From Begonia masoniana (Eukaryota; Streptophyta; Magnoliopsida; Cucurbitales; Begoniaceae), in assembly GCA_022432975.1 (NCBI GenBank), contig CM039511.1, positions 17,138,557 to 17,202,556 on the forward strand: a stretch of DNA of 64,000 bases. Reading direction: 5' to 3'. The notes beneath the pieces were generated by a model. The model ran no database searches, was not told the origin of the DNA, and saw only the letters and a program-made list of their open reading frames with translations. Made by a program: the position numbers and the translations under genes. Below are positions 46,911 to 58,489 of the stretch, piece after piece; the stretch's first letter is position 1, and every line of letters starts with the position of its first letter.

Positions 46911-47420
46911 CTAAATCCTATTTTTCAATTTGTCAGCTTTACAAGCTTCGTCCATAATTTTATTGGAAAATTTCTCAAGTAGAATGGCCTTCAAATCTGC
47001 GCTGCAATAATGCACTTCAGGATATCTATGGCTTCCGCAAAACTCATATCCACAGCGACAGTCGAACCCCAAAAACCCTAATTTCTTGTAGCAGACTCTG
47101 CATCTTTTCTTCTTAGTGGCAGAAAAACAACTCGAGCTTGAAGAAGAGGTGTTTCCTCCCACGGTGGACTCTTGGAAGAAAAATGGGCCTTGAGTTTCTC
47201 GGGAATCAAACACTCCGCAACCCTCCTCACATGGTTGAAGCTTCATGTTCATGGCGGTTTTTTCCTCGTTGGAATCCAGAAGAGTGATTTTGGAGAATCT
47301 GGAGAGAAGCAATTCTTGTTCTTGTCTAAGAAAATCACCATAGCATTTAGAACACATGTTTTTGCTTTCCATTGATACATAAAAACCACAATTGTTTACG
47401 CACAGTGCTGGAACATCCAT
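46911..47420 (-). CDS. A20/AN1 zinc-finger stress-associated protein
   Basis: A single uninterrupted frame of 169 residues with both signature fingers. The A20 finger has Cys 7, 11, 23 and 26 (CVNNCGFY..CSKCY, spacing C-x3-C-x11-C-x2-C). The AN1 finger has Cys 107, 110, 121, 123, 128, His 131 and 137, Cys 139 (CRVC..CRCG..FCGSHRY), all eight ligands present. A Ser-rich linker lies between them. The C-terminus KADKLKNRI resembles the usual SAP ending. Plant SAPs of 130-180 residues are usually intronless and act in stress responses; the A20 domain can bind ubiquitin and some members have E3 activity. The start is fixed by the family N-terminus and by a TATA box about 85 bases upstream. The ending (EKFSNKIMDEACKADKL) departs from the common KANPVVKADKL form, so it is a divergent member. 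Confidence 0.93.
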   Translation of the reverse strand: MDVPALCVNNCGFYVSMESKNMCSKCYGDFLRQEQELLLSRFSKITLLDSNEEKTAMNMKLQPCEEGCGVFDSRETQGPFFFQESTVGGNTSSSSSSCFSATKKKRCRVCYKKLGFLGFDCRCGYEFCGSHRYPEVHYCSADLKAILLEKFSNKIMDEACKADKLKNRI

Positions 47421-47504
47421 CTCTCCTTCTTCTTCTTCTGTTTCTGAAACTCTGAATATTTTTGGGAATAATGAAAAGGAAGCAAAAGTTGATGACTATC
47501 GCTT

Positions 47505-47512
47505 ATATTTAT
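47505..47512 (-). promoter_or_regulatory. TATA box of the A20/AN1 gene
   Basis: On the minus strand the sequence reads CTTATAAATATAAG, containing TATAAATA about 85 bases upstream of the ATG at 47420. That would give a short leader of roughly 50-60 bases containing CTTCTTCTT-type runs. Confidence 0.55.
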
Positions 47513-47943
47513 AAGACGGTATTGATTATTAGTCATTTATGAGAAGAATTTCTAGCCAAATTGGGTTTTATTTGGATATAATCTTCATCTATCTGAGTTG
47601 AATATTTCATATTAAATACAATCAATGAAAAACAAAAATTCAAAATATTGTTGATTTTTAAAAATTTGAATGTGGATAAGAACGAGAAAATCCAAAACGT
47701 TTGTTTATAAGTTGATAGCTCATGCAATAGAATATTCCCTGTGATTTACATTCATTAAGCAAACATCCCAAGATGGCAAATTGAAGCAGACAAACCGTCT
47801 TCACCGTTACCCAGAAATAAAGATGTTTGAAAAAGATGATGAAAGCAACTAAACTTCCGTCACTGAACCGCCGATCTCGAGAAACAAGTGGACATTAGAG
47901 CAAATGAACAGCCAATATCGAGCACATTGTAGCAAGTCCTTAG

Positions 47944-50080
47944 TGTTGGGTTCCGCCTCTCTTTGAGGTTGGCGCACAATTTTTTTTAATAATAATAAAA
48001 GAGAGAGATAAGTGGTTTTTAAAATGGAGATTGAAGACAGAGAAAAACAATATAGAGATAGAAATTATGTGTTTACAGCTAGAAAGAGAGAAGAAAAAAA
48101 ATGAGATTTTTTTCTGATTCAGTTAAGATTTCTTAGCGTTCTTCGTGTCGACGAGATCTACAATTCTACTAGTTCCAATTATTGAAGAGCAAAAATAACT
48201 CAGATTGTTTCATTAGTCAGTTTGGTGAGATCACCATATTTTTTTCTTGTTTGCAGAGAATATTGATTCTTAAGATTAATCGCTTTTGTCGTTGTTTCTT
48301 CTAGTTATTTTATAAAGGAGTATAATGTACCCATTATTTGATAGTGAAAGATTTTATCATATTTTGGTCTCGTGGACGTAGGCACATTGTTGAGCCACTC
48401 TAAACTCGATATCTCATTATTTTTTGCTTTAGTTTCTGGCGTATTATTAATTGACATAATAATCTATTTTAATCATACAAAGAGAGAACAAGAAATTTAT
48501 CCGCTGCGTAATCAAATTTTATAATTTTTTTTCCCATTGGTATTAGAGACAAATTGCTAGAGACTCAAGTTTAATCAGGTTTCACCATATTTAATAAAGT
48601 TTTAACTTGATAAATTTTTTTTTTTTTTGAATTTCTTGTGTGAATTAAAATGACCAAGGATTTAGGTTCGAAAACCAGACAAGTATTATACAGGGGATAG
48701 AAGATATGCTTTTATGTAAAGATCTTCATGAGCCAATTAATGGAGATGTAACGAGACCGAGAGGCTAGACAAATACAGATTGGGAATTGATGCATAAAAA
48801 ATGTGTTGCTTATATCAGACATTGGTTGATGCAAGTGTATTTCATAGTATTGCTACAATGAATAGAGTTGATCAACATTGTTTGAAAGTCGAAGTGATCG
48901 GAGCAAAGCTCTTATAACTAAAAAGCTTGTGAATTTGAAATAGGTTGATGGATGTAGTATCAATGAGCACATAAGTGAGTTTAAGTGTTCAGTGAATTAG
49001 CTGCTGGGTACGAGTATCACTTTAGATGATGAATTGCAGACTTTTCTTTTACTTAGTTCTATGCCAGACAGTTGGGAAACACTTGTAGTTACAATTAGCA
49101 ACTTAACGCCAGATGATAAATTAACTCTAGATGTGATTAAAGATCGTTTACTCGATGAAGAAGTGAGAAGAAATTATTCGACTCATTCTTCTAGTGGAGG
49201 TGCTCTTGCTAGTGAGAAACAAGAAAGACGGGGGCCAAAGTCATAGTAAAGATCAACGTAAAAGAGGTTTATCTAGAGGAAGGTCGAACCTGCAAGGAAA
49301 AAACAATGAAATATTTTCATTGTTTAAAGCCGAGACATATGAGAAGGAATTTCAGAGTATGGAAGAAAGAACAATCCAAAGAGAAATATAGTGAGTATGA
49401 CAATGACACGGAGACTACTGCAGGTGCTGTTGACAGTGATGTAATTATTGCTTATTGTGAAGATTGTATGAATTTGACACTTCAACCGGTACTTGGCTTA
49501 TTGATTATGTTGCTTCGTATCATGTTACATTGTATGGTGGATACTTCTCATCCTACACTAGTGGTGATTATGGTCAATTAAAGATGAGAAACGATGGTGC
49601 ATCAAAGATTGTTAGAATTGGTGATATTGGTCTGAAAAACAATTCAAGCCAAGTTGACATTGAGAGATGTTAGACATGTTTCAAATATCCAGTTGAATTT
49701 GATTTTACTGGTAAGGGAGATGATGAAAGTTTTATTAATTATTTTGGTGGTGGTAAATGGAAGCTAACCAATGGTTTACTAGTTATAGCTAGATGGAAGA
49801 AGACCAATATTCTTGACTACATACAAAGGAAGTTATGTAAAGAAGAAATAAATGTCACCGAGAAGTCAAATGATGTGAGCTTTGGCATAAGAGACTTGGT
49901 CACATTAGTGAGAAGGAACTTTAGACACTTATCAAGAAGCAGTTATTGGCGATTTTTAGCTGCTTGAATTTGAAGATTGTGTGTATTGTTTGTCTAGAAA
50001 ATCTCACAAGGCTGCATGTCAGACTATCTACTCCTTCAGGAGACATCAGATTCTTGATTTGATTCATAAGTATGTATGTA
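47944..50080 (+). mobile_element. decayed copia element, 5' part
   Basis: The left LTR probably starts TGTTGGGTTCCGCC at 47944 and contains the leader motif CGTGGACGTAGGC (48371-48383). A primer-like site TGGTATTAGAG lies at 48538-48548. The gag is readable at 49034-49246 (LLLSSMPDSWETLVVTISNL, LDEEVRRNY). A damaged zinc knuckle (FHCLKPRHMRRNFRVWK, 49314-49360) follows, then the protease region (TWLIDYVASYHVT; the active-site DSG has become DYV) and GAG-pre-integrase text near 49870-50060. Integrase, RT and the 3' LTR are missing. It ends shortly before the next gypsy LTR. Confidence 0.75.
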
Positions 50081-50194
50081 GTATGGTATGCAAGATAAGA
50101 CATTCGGCGGTGTATAGTATTTTTTTTTACATTTATTGACAATCACATGCGAAAGGTCTTTGCTTTTGCTTTGAAAATAAAAGAAGTATTGGAA

Positions 50195-51208
50195 TGTAAC
50201 ATATGAAAATCGTGCAGTCAAAAATTTGACAAAGGAAGGGAAATTTCTTCCTACCAGCCGAAGCTTTTGACAAATCGGTTGACGATTTTGACGAGAGAAT
50301 CAAAATCCTCCCCTATAATTCAGAAGCTCGGTGGAGGGAAAAATCACAAAAGAAAAATCAGAGTTTTACCTCACCGGAATCGCCACGCCGAACCTCCGAC
50401 GAAAATAAGTGATAGCAAAAGCTTGAACGACAATGAGATGATGGGCTTGAACGAAAAATATGTGATAGCAAAAGGCTGAACAACAATGAGATGGTGAGCT
50501 TGAACATGAGATGGTTACGCCTGAACGACAATGAGATGACTATACCTGAACGAAAGAAAGATGAAAATGCCTGAACGACAATGAGATGACTATACCTGAA
50601 TGAAAGAAAGATGAAAATGCCTGAACGACAATGAGATGGCTAAGTCTTAAAAGAAGGTTGGAAAATGAGTTCCAACTAGTATGTAACTGTTAAGACATGA
50701 TTCGATAAAAGTAAAAGTAAATTTTGCACCTACACGTGTTTTCACTTGCTTAGATTATTTCTCATAATTGTAATTTTGTGATATAGATGAATTTTTATCT
50801 AAGGAAGAAATGACGTTGCTCGAGAATCCTCCAGAGGCAAATGAACATACAGAAGAATGAAATGTTTTTAAGGAAGAGATTTAAATTAGTATGTTTAAAT
50901 TTTCAAGGATATTTCACATTTTTATTGTTGAAACTTTGAATAAGTTATGTTGGATTTTATTATTTAATAAAGTTTTATGAATTATTAATTCTGCTTTTAA
51001 TTCGATGATGACCCATTTAATTAATGTTTAAATTTTATTTTATTAAGTTTCTGTGCATTTAATGTTTTAGTTATTATTTAAAGAAGTTTTTTCAATATCA
51101 TGGAATTAGTGTTTTAACGATCAAATTTTTATAAATCAATTTGGAAAAAGTTTTAGGATTTTCAATTTATAGGGTTTAAATTGGAGATTTTAAAATTGGG
51201 GCATTACA
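50195..51208 (+). repeat. 5' LTR of the chromovirus-like element
   Basis: This 1,014-bp LTR has the same terminal plan as the longer ones (TGTAACA at the start, GGGGCATTACA at the end). It contains a 50-bp tandem repeat (50519-50618 plus a partial unit) and then a box GATATAGATGAA (50781-50792), which matches the GTGTAGGTGA box of the other LTRs in position. Confidence 0.75.
50519..50640 (+). repeat. 50-bp tandem repeat in the gypsy LTR
   Basis: Two full units (50519-50568, 50569-50618) and a partial third are built on GCCTGAACGACAATGAGATG and GAAAGAAAGATGAAAAT. Weaker copies of GAACGACAATGAGATG occur upstream near 50425 and 50479. Confidence 0.9.
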
Positions 51209-51339
51209 GCTTGGTATCAGAGCAACCAAGTTTGTAGAATGATTCTATAAATTGATTTGTATGCTCACGTGTACCTAGAAGATTGTCGATTAGCAAGTAA
51301 GTCTATATTAAAATTTATATTTTAATAAAAGTATGTTAG

Positions 51340-52800
51340 AAATGAAAATGGAAATGGAAATGGAAATGAAAATAAAAATAGAAATGGAAATGGAAATGAA
51401 AATGGAAATGGAAGGGATGTTATAATCGATCGGATGGTGGAGATGATGGAACAACTGTCTCAAGCAGCTACTGCAGTGACCTAAGAAATTAATGTGGAAG
51501 CCCAGATTTCTAATAGGCCTCGACATGCTGACATGGACTTCGACAGATTTTGAAGATTGGATCCTTCAACTTTTAATGAAAATTTGGTGAATATGGCAGC
51601 CGCAGATAATTGGATAAGGACTATCACAGAGATTTTTGAGCACGCCAAAATTTTTGAGGAAGAGAAAGTAGATTTCGCGTCTTCTATGTTTCGGATGGAG
51701 GAATGTTACTGTTGGGATTCTATAAATGTAATGCATTCAGTCACCACCATGATCTGAGAGAAATTCCAAGAACTTTTTTATGAAAAGTGTTTTACATACT
51801 CAATAATGGATGCAAAGACGAAGGAATTCATGGCCTTGAAGCAAACGAGAAGTGTAATGGATTATGTACACAAGTTTGAACAACTATCTCGTTATGCCCC
51901 TCATATAGCTGGTAGCGAGACTATGAAAGTGAAAAGATTCATCCAATGATTAAGAGCGGAGATACTTAAGGATATCCGTCTTACTACCTTTAAAACTCTT
52001 CATTTGCATTCGTGGTGAAGAAAGTATTGTGTGCAGAACAAAGAGAGAAGGACATCATCAACGCCTAGGAGTTTCAAAGAAGATATAGTCATGGAACTCA
52101 AACTACAAGAAATAAAGCTCAGCAACAACAATGGGGTGGATCTTAGTGACCAATGATCAGTGGACCTGCTAAAGGACCTTCTAAGTATGTAAAGAGGGAG
52201 CCCACAACTATGTCTAATATACTCATGTGTCCAACATGCAAGAAGCCACATGCTGAAGAATGCTACGCTCAGACCAATTCTTGTTTTAAGTGTAGTCAAC
52301 AGGAAATTTTTATTAAAGACTATCCAAAGAATGTCAAAAAGCAAACCAGGACGACTGCTCGAGTTTATGCCATGACAAAGGAGGAAGTTGAAGGAAATGC
52401 AGTTGTAATAACCAGTGCACTTCTAATTTCTGAAGTACCTTCCTTTATATTAATTGATTATGGTGTAACCCATTCTTTTATATCCATTATGCATTCAAAG
52501 ATATTAAATAAGACGATAGAACTTTTAGAGCATAAGTTGGGAGTAGCTACACCGTCAGGTACTGTAATGCCCGCAGACTCTATTATACGAGGGATGTTCA
52601 TATTGGAGATAAAAGATTGGAAGTAGACCTGACCATTTTGACGATACAAGATTACGACGTAATTCTCGGCTGGATTGGCTAACCAGACACCATGCAACTA
52701 TTGATTGCCACAAAAAGAAAGTAAAATTTCAATTGCCTGGAGAAGAACCATTCTTATTTTATGGCGATAAGAAGGCTTCAAGAATTCTAGTTATATCATC
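51340..52800 (+). pseudogene. gypsy gag, zinc knuckle and protease
   Basis: The gag text (DPSTFNENL, ADNWIRTITEIFEHAKIF, FMALKQTRSVMDYVHKFEQL, LSRYAPHIAG) runs from 51550 to 52010 with stops. At 52153-52626 a frame has a CCHC-like knuckle (CPTCKKPHAEECY, CFKCSQQEIFIKDYP, the second lacking the His/Gly pattern). The protease active site is altered (LIDYGVTHSFIS, where DSGATHSF is usual). The protease end and the spacer to RT continue in another frame. Confidence 0.85.
51343..51412 (+). repeat. GAAATG hexanucleotide repeat in the gag leader
   Basis: About eleven imperfect copies of GAAATG/GAAAAT lie in a row. In the gag-like frame they encode alternating Glu/Lys and Met. Position is between the primer site and the gag core at 51557, so the repeat is either in the leader or at the extreme N-terminus of gag. 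Confidence 0.9.
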
Positions 52801-52843
52801 TTTGTGGGCATAAAAGTTATTAAACGCTGGATGTTTTGGAGTT

Positions 52844-54255
52844 TTGGCAAACGTTGTGTGCACTCAAACTGAGGAAGCGACGACCCTAGATAAAATACTA
52901 ATAGTTCATGAATATCCAGATATATTCCTAGATGATTTAACAAGTTTGCCACCAACTAGAGATGTAGAATTCAACATTGATATTCTACCTGGAACGTCAT
53001 CAATCTCTAAAGCCTCATATAGAATGGCACCAATCTAATTAAAGGAATTGAATGTTCAACTTGACGAGTTGCTAAAAAAGGTAATTATTCGACCAAGCTT
53101 TTCGCCATGGGAAGCACCTGTATTATTCGTGAAGAATAAGGATGGATCTATGAGGATGTGCATTGATTATCGGGAACTGAATAAAGTCACTATCAAGAAC
53201 AAGTACCCACTCCCTAGAATCGATGACTTGTTTGATCAATTAAAAGGTGCTGGAGTTTTCTCAACAATAGATCTTAGATCTGGCTACCACCAGCTAGGAA
53301 TCAAAGATGATGATGTACCCAAGACGCTATTTCAGAGAAAGATATGACCACTATGAATCCTTGTTATGTCATTTGGATTGAGTAATGACCTAGCTGCCTT
53401 TATGGATTTAATGAATCGAATATTCAAGAAATTTTTGGATGAATTCATGATTGTCTTTATTGACGATATTCTCATCTACTCGAAGAGTAAGGAAGAGCAT
53501 GAAAAACACCTAATGATTGTTTTATCAATTCTGAGACACGAGAAGTTATATGCAAAATTCTCCAAGTGTGAATTTTAGATGGAGAATGTTACTTTTCTTA
53601 GCCACATTATTTCTAAGAAGAGTGTAGTAGTGGACCCGATGAAAATAGAAGTTGTTAGTAAATGACCTCAACCAAGGAACGCAGTTGAGATAAGGAGTTT
53701 TATTGGTCTTGTGGGATATTATTGAAGGTTTGTAGAAGGTTTTTCATCTTTGGCTAACCCACTTACGAAGTTAACCAAGAAATGTGTCAAGTACTTATAA
53801 ACTGAAGAGTACAAACAAAGCTTTTAGGTGCTAAAGAAAAGATTGACCTCGGCACCTTTACTTACTATACCATCTGAATCGGGAAAATATGTGGTATACA
53901 ATGATTCTTCAAAATATGGATTGGGATGTGTTCTCATGCAAGAAGGAAAAGTTGTAGCTTATGCCTCGAGACAATTGAAGGATCACGAGAAAAACTACCC
54001 AACTCATGATTTGGAGCTTGTAGTGGTGGTTCATGCATTGAAGATTTGGAGACACAATCTTTATGGAGAAATATGCAAAATTTATACTAATCACAAAAGT
54101 CTGAAGTATTTTCTAACTCAGAAGGACTTAAATATGAGGCAACGCAGATGATAGGAATTGGTAAAGGACTATGACTGCAAGATTATTTACCATCCGGGCA
54201 AGGCTAATCTAGTAGTTGATGCTTTGAGTAGAAGAGCATCTTCACAAGTTTAGAT
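52844..54255 (+). pseudogene. gypsy reverse transcriptase and RNase H
   Basis: RT is well conserved in text ([40 protein letters not shown], then [18 protein letters not shown] with FIDD as the catalytic motif). RNase H follows ([60 protein letters not shown]). Stop codons interrupt near 53037, 53348, 53578, 53664 and 54151. The starting Asp of RNase H is present as YND. Confidence 0.88.
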
Positions 54256-54289
54256 TTCAAAAAAGTTAATTGAGGAGATGAGAAGATCT

Positions 54290-54992
54290 AATATCGAAGT
54301 TGTACCATTTGATTATTGGAAAGATTGTGTGCTATGACACTTCAGCCAAGTTTGATTGAGCAAATAAAGGATACACAACGAGGCGATGCATTTATTTGCA
54401 AAGTGAAAGGAGAATAAGAGTCTGGAAGAGTTTTTGAATTCTTCTATGTCAGATGACGGAATAATTAAGTTCAAAAAAAGATGGTGTATACCTGATGATG
54501 CTAGATTGAAGAGAGCTATATTAGAGGAGACACACTCAACTCCTTACTCGGTACATCCTGATTCAACCAAAATGTATTGAGATTTGAAACAGCATTATTG
54601 TTGGCGTGGATTGAAAGTGGATGTAGCTAAATTCGTCGAAAAATGTCTCACTTGTCAACAAGTCAAAGCAGAGCATCAAAGACCCATTGGTACGTTGCAA
54701 CCACTCATGGTGCCTAAGTGGAAGTGGGAGCTTATCACTATGAATTTTGTAGTAGGACTTCCTAAGACAGTTAAAAGTCACGACTCTATTTGGATTATTG
54801 TTGATCGACTGACTAAATCGACACATTTTCTCCCTATAAGGACTACATATACTATGGAACAGTATGCTTAGCTCTATGTTCAGAAGATTATTAGACTTCA
54901 TGGCATGCCCATTTCTATCGTGTCTGATCTAGATACACATTTTACTTTCAAATTTTGGAAGAGTATGCAAAAAACTATGGGTACTCAATTGA
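54290..54992 (+). pseudogene. gypsy integrase, N-terminal half
   Basis: The zinc-binding H2C2 region is readable (AILEETHSTPYSVHP, then FVEKCLTCQQVKAEHQRPIG). The core start follows (WKWELITMNFVVGLP, DSIWIIVDRLTKSTHFLPI). The frame is cut at GTQL by LTR D at 54993. Catalytic residues beyond the first Asp are lost. Confidence 0.85.
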
Positions 54993-57957
54993 TGTAACGC
55001 CTCCGAACCCACTCTGGCTCGGTGCGCTACTTGGCTCACATCTCGACATCACTTACAACATTTAAAAAGATGTTTAAAATAATTTTCGATAAAAGTTTGA
55101 CTCGATTTTTGAGTTTTTTGAACCCTCAAAAATAGTTGGAAAATGTGCATAAAATACGTTTAAAATGCATCGGAAAAGATCAGGCTAAAACATATTTGAA
55201 AAAGACAAATTTTAAAAAAAAAACTCAAAATGGCTTACCATGGACGCCCCGCGCGCGCACTGGGTGCGCGCGTCGCCCAGGCAGCGCGCACTGCCACTGC
55301 GCGCACCGCGCGCGCAACCCCGTCTGCAGGTGCCGATCGATCGGCGACCTCTTGGGTCGCCTGATGATGAACAGGGAAAATGGCCGATCGATCGACGTTG
55401 GGCGCTGCGCGCGCCCCAGTAGCGTGCCATGCGCTCCCGCTACGCGCGCTACGCATGCGCCTGCACGCCTCCAGCTCGGCCACCCCGCACCCTTTCGACC
55501 CTTTACACCATTTTTCCAAATTTTCTTCAAATCACACACAACCAAAACATCTAAAACTTACCCAGAATCTTTCCCGACATTTTCCACTTCCCGACACATG
55601 AAAATCCGAAAATCCCAACTCTAAAGCGTCAGAGAAAACGTGAAAACGGTTGAAAACAAACATTGTTTACGTTACAAAAAACCGAGCAGTATAACGTTTA
55701 ATTTTTATATAACCAAAACCTGAAAACAACGTTTATAATAAATCCCCAAATTAAACACACCAAAAAGTATACTAATATACTACATGTTCACGATCAAAAC
55801 ATAACTCTACCCCACCTCCCAGCAACGAAATGGTCGATACGCCCCAACAACTGCCTGCACCGGCATAACGCGTGCGTCTCTGACTGCGTCCTAGTCCTAG
55901 CTTCCCTCATAGATCTCACCTGCTATCACGGCGTCATCTACACCACAGAACACAAAACGTAAGTCTAATGCTTAGCAAGTAGGGAATAATGCATACAAAA
56001 ACATAATGCACACTCGACTCCTAACACATGCAATTTCTAACTCTCGGTTGTGGTCATCTCGTTCTCGTTTCGTTAATCTTTCACTTTCACGAGTGAGTCA
56101 AGCAGATACCTATCCTATCAGGATGGTCACGCATTGACCCAACAGAGCTAGATCAGAGGCACACATCGTGTTCACACACGAGACGGCCATACACGATCTT
56201 CTCCCACGTCGATCATAGAACCACGTTCATAATCACGACAACTTACGTATTTTCATCTGTGCATCTCTTGTAGACACCTCCCGAATTGCCATCTTTCAGG
56301 CACTAATTCGCGACGGGCGACTCCACAAGATACCACCGTGCATCATTTGCTGTAACCTCCCGAATTACCATCTTTCAGGCACTATTTTATGACGAAGCTA
56401 CTCCGTAAAAGACCACCATACATCTTTTGTGGAAACCTCCCGAATTGCCATCTTTCATGCATTAATTCGTGACGAGGCAACTCCACAAAAGACCACATTA
56501 CCTTATATATTTTCTTATCTGTTTACATTCCATACTCACATTTCAAACCATGCTAAAACTTGTATTTTCATAATTCAAAGCCATGATGCATGTCACACAA
56601 TGCTCAACACAAAACAAAACACAACAAACAAACAAACAACAAATCATCCATACCATTCCATGGTGTAGGCCCGAAGGCAAAAGTCACACGTCCCTATAAT
56701 TACCTGGTTTCTCCGCACGTTTGGCTTACTCCGAGTACACAACTTACTCGCTCAATAACCTAGCACATTAAGGAAACAATTACCTAAAAGTCATCAAAAA
56801 ACTTCTAAGAAAATACCACCAACACTTAAATTTTAAACCAAAATCCAAGTGGTTTTAAACACAACATAACCAATTAAATCCTTCCATCGCTAAAAATTCA
56901 GATTATAACACAGTGCATTAAACCAACTTTAAAAATCCATAACTAATTCTAGACACATCAAAATGCTTCGATTCCAAAGCCCATAGATTCATTGAAGTGT
57001 CTATTTTAATCCATTAAAACAGTTTTGTAAGCTAAAATAAGGAAGAGGTTCGGCAAACACCAAAACCAAAACATGCTTAAGTTTTTCTTCACAGATTTTT
57101 ATCCAACTTTGAAAAATCATAACTTAATCTATACTTATCCAAATACGTTGATTCCAACGCCTATGGATCACTTAAAGAGTCTACTTTAGCATGCATAATT
57201 CCATTTATCAAAGAAAATCAATCCAATGAACCGAATTTACAGAACCGCCCACTGCCCTAAAATTCACCGATTTTTCATCAAATTATGCAACTCTACAATC
57301 TTCCTTCACACATATCCACCAACAAGTATTCAACTCAAATTAAACATCAAAGAACACAAGAAACACAGAAACCCTAGAAATTTTCATGTCTCACATGTTA
57401 GGGTTCATCAATTCTTCCAATAAACACTAAAAACACAACACCATTTGACCCTTTATATCTAGCTGACTAAATCTTAAAGAAGCTTAATTTACCTTGAAAT
57501 CTTGAGGGAGGGCAGGGGTTTTGGCGTGAGAAATTTGAGAAAGGGGAGAAGAGGGGTCTTGAGTTCTGGGGAGGTTGAAATAAAAAATGAAGTTTTATCT
57601 CCCTAAACAATAATTGAAGGAAGTCTCTAGAAAAAGTGAGGTGTCCTTCCATCAGACCCTTGACTATTCAAAGTCTAACACCTCCTCATTCACTTTTTTT
57701 TTTCCACTTTAACCCTTCCTCCTTTCCTCCAATGTCACTTCCTATTGGTCCTTCACTCTCCTTACTTTTTAATATTAATTGCTATTGGTCTTGCACTTGT
57801 TGACTTTTTAAAATTCTTTTTTTCTACTTCTCATTTTAACCTTCTCTTTTCACAATCTAATCTCTACAACTTCAATTACCACTTCCTACGACTAAAACAA
57901 ATTAAAACAAATGAAAAGACATAATGGATAATTACATGATAAATTTCGGGTATTACA
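54993..57957 (-). repeat. gypsy LTR D, about 3 kb
   Basis: It runs from TGTAACGCCTCC to GGGTATTACA. The left side is inside integrase text (target would be ATTGA), but the right side reads CATCG and the integrase does not resume, so the right flank was rearranged or deleted. It has a GCGCGC-rich block (55240-55490) with two GCCGATCGATCG palindromes. The inverse box CATCTACACCAC lies at 55935-55946. A threefold repeat of about 80 bp on CCTCCCGAATTGCCATCTTT follows at 56277-56500. Minus-strand donor candidates are at 56703 and 57490. Open frames across the GC block are not genes. Confidence 0.8.
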
Positions 57958-57995
57958 CATCGAATCTCCATAACCCAAAATAATCCACTATTCTT

Positions 57996-58440
57996 TCAAT
58001 CTTCATCAACCCTCTTACATAAATAAAAACCTCCACACAACTTACCTTGAATTCCTTGCAAGAAATTCGGGCAATATTGCTCTTCATCATCTCCTGCCCA
58101 TTCTTCATCCTCCGAATCATAATAACAAGGTCTCCTTCTTTGGGGCTTGGCCCATTCTTCTTCCTCTAAGGGTCGTTGGTTCGGGGTTCGACGTCTAGGA
58201 CGTTCGGTTCTAATCCTTGAGGAGGTTTCTCGGGAAGGATCTCGTTCATGGGATTCCCTTAGGGGATGGTTTGTCATGTGTTCTCTAAGTTTGGCCATCT
58301 CAAGGGAAACATCCTTGAGTTGTTGGGTGAGGGTGCTAACCAAGCTCGTTAAGGCGTTGAGTTGTCCTTGCATGTCACCTTGCATGCTAGATTCACCCTC
58401 TTGTCGAGTATGTTCGGGAGGGGGAGTGTCCCTATTACAG
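57996..58440 (-). pseudogene. gypsy-type gag N-terminal fragment
   Basis: The 129-codon frame (MQGDMQGQLNALTSLVSTLT, QQLKDVSLEMAKLREHM) has the helical start and then the Arg/Pro/Glu-rich linker (RPRRRTPNQRPLEEEEWAK) common in gypsy gag. Upstream codons to 58460 (PPPEHTRQEGESS) belong to the same frame. No later domains are present because LTR D lies directly beyond it. It could be the remains of a gag-only element. Confidence 0.6.
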
Positions 58441-58489
58441 TTGGGCTCTTGACTATGGGGTAAGTCACGTGTAAATCCACTTCTATTCG

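Larger units (their letters stand above)
50195..54992 (+). mobile_element. decayed chromovirus-like gypsy element, truncated in integrase
   Basis: The 5' LTR is 50195-51208 (TGTAACAT to GGCATTACA), followed by the primer site TGGTATCAGAGC (51212-51223). Gag, protease, RT, RNase H and the first half of integrase follow in gypsy order on the plus strand with many stops. The text stops at 54992, where LTR D begins, and does not resume on the other side of it. The RT motifs ([13 protein letters not shown]) suggest the chromovirus (Tekay-like) branch. Confidence 0.88.

Noticed and set aside
55136..55624. Several GC-rich open frames on both strands
   Set aside because: They come from the GCGCGC block of LTR D. 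High GC removes stops in every frame.
54988..57962. LTR D as a clean solo LTR
   Set aside because: ATTGA at the left has no partner at the right (CATCG) and the integrase does not resume, so a simple solo LTR with duplication is not supported.
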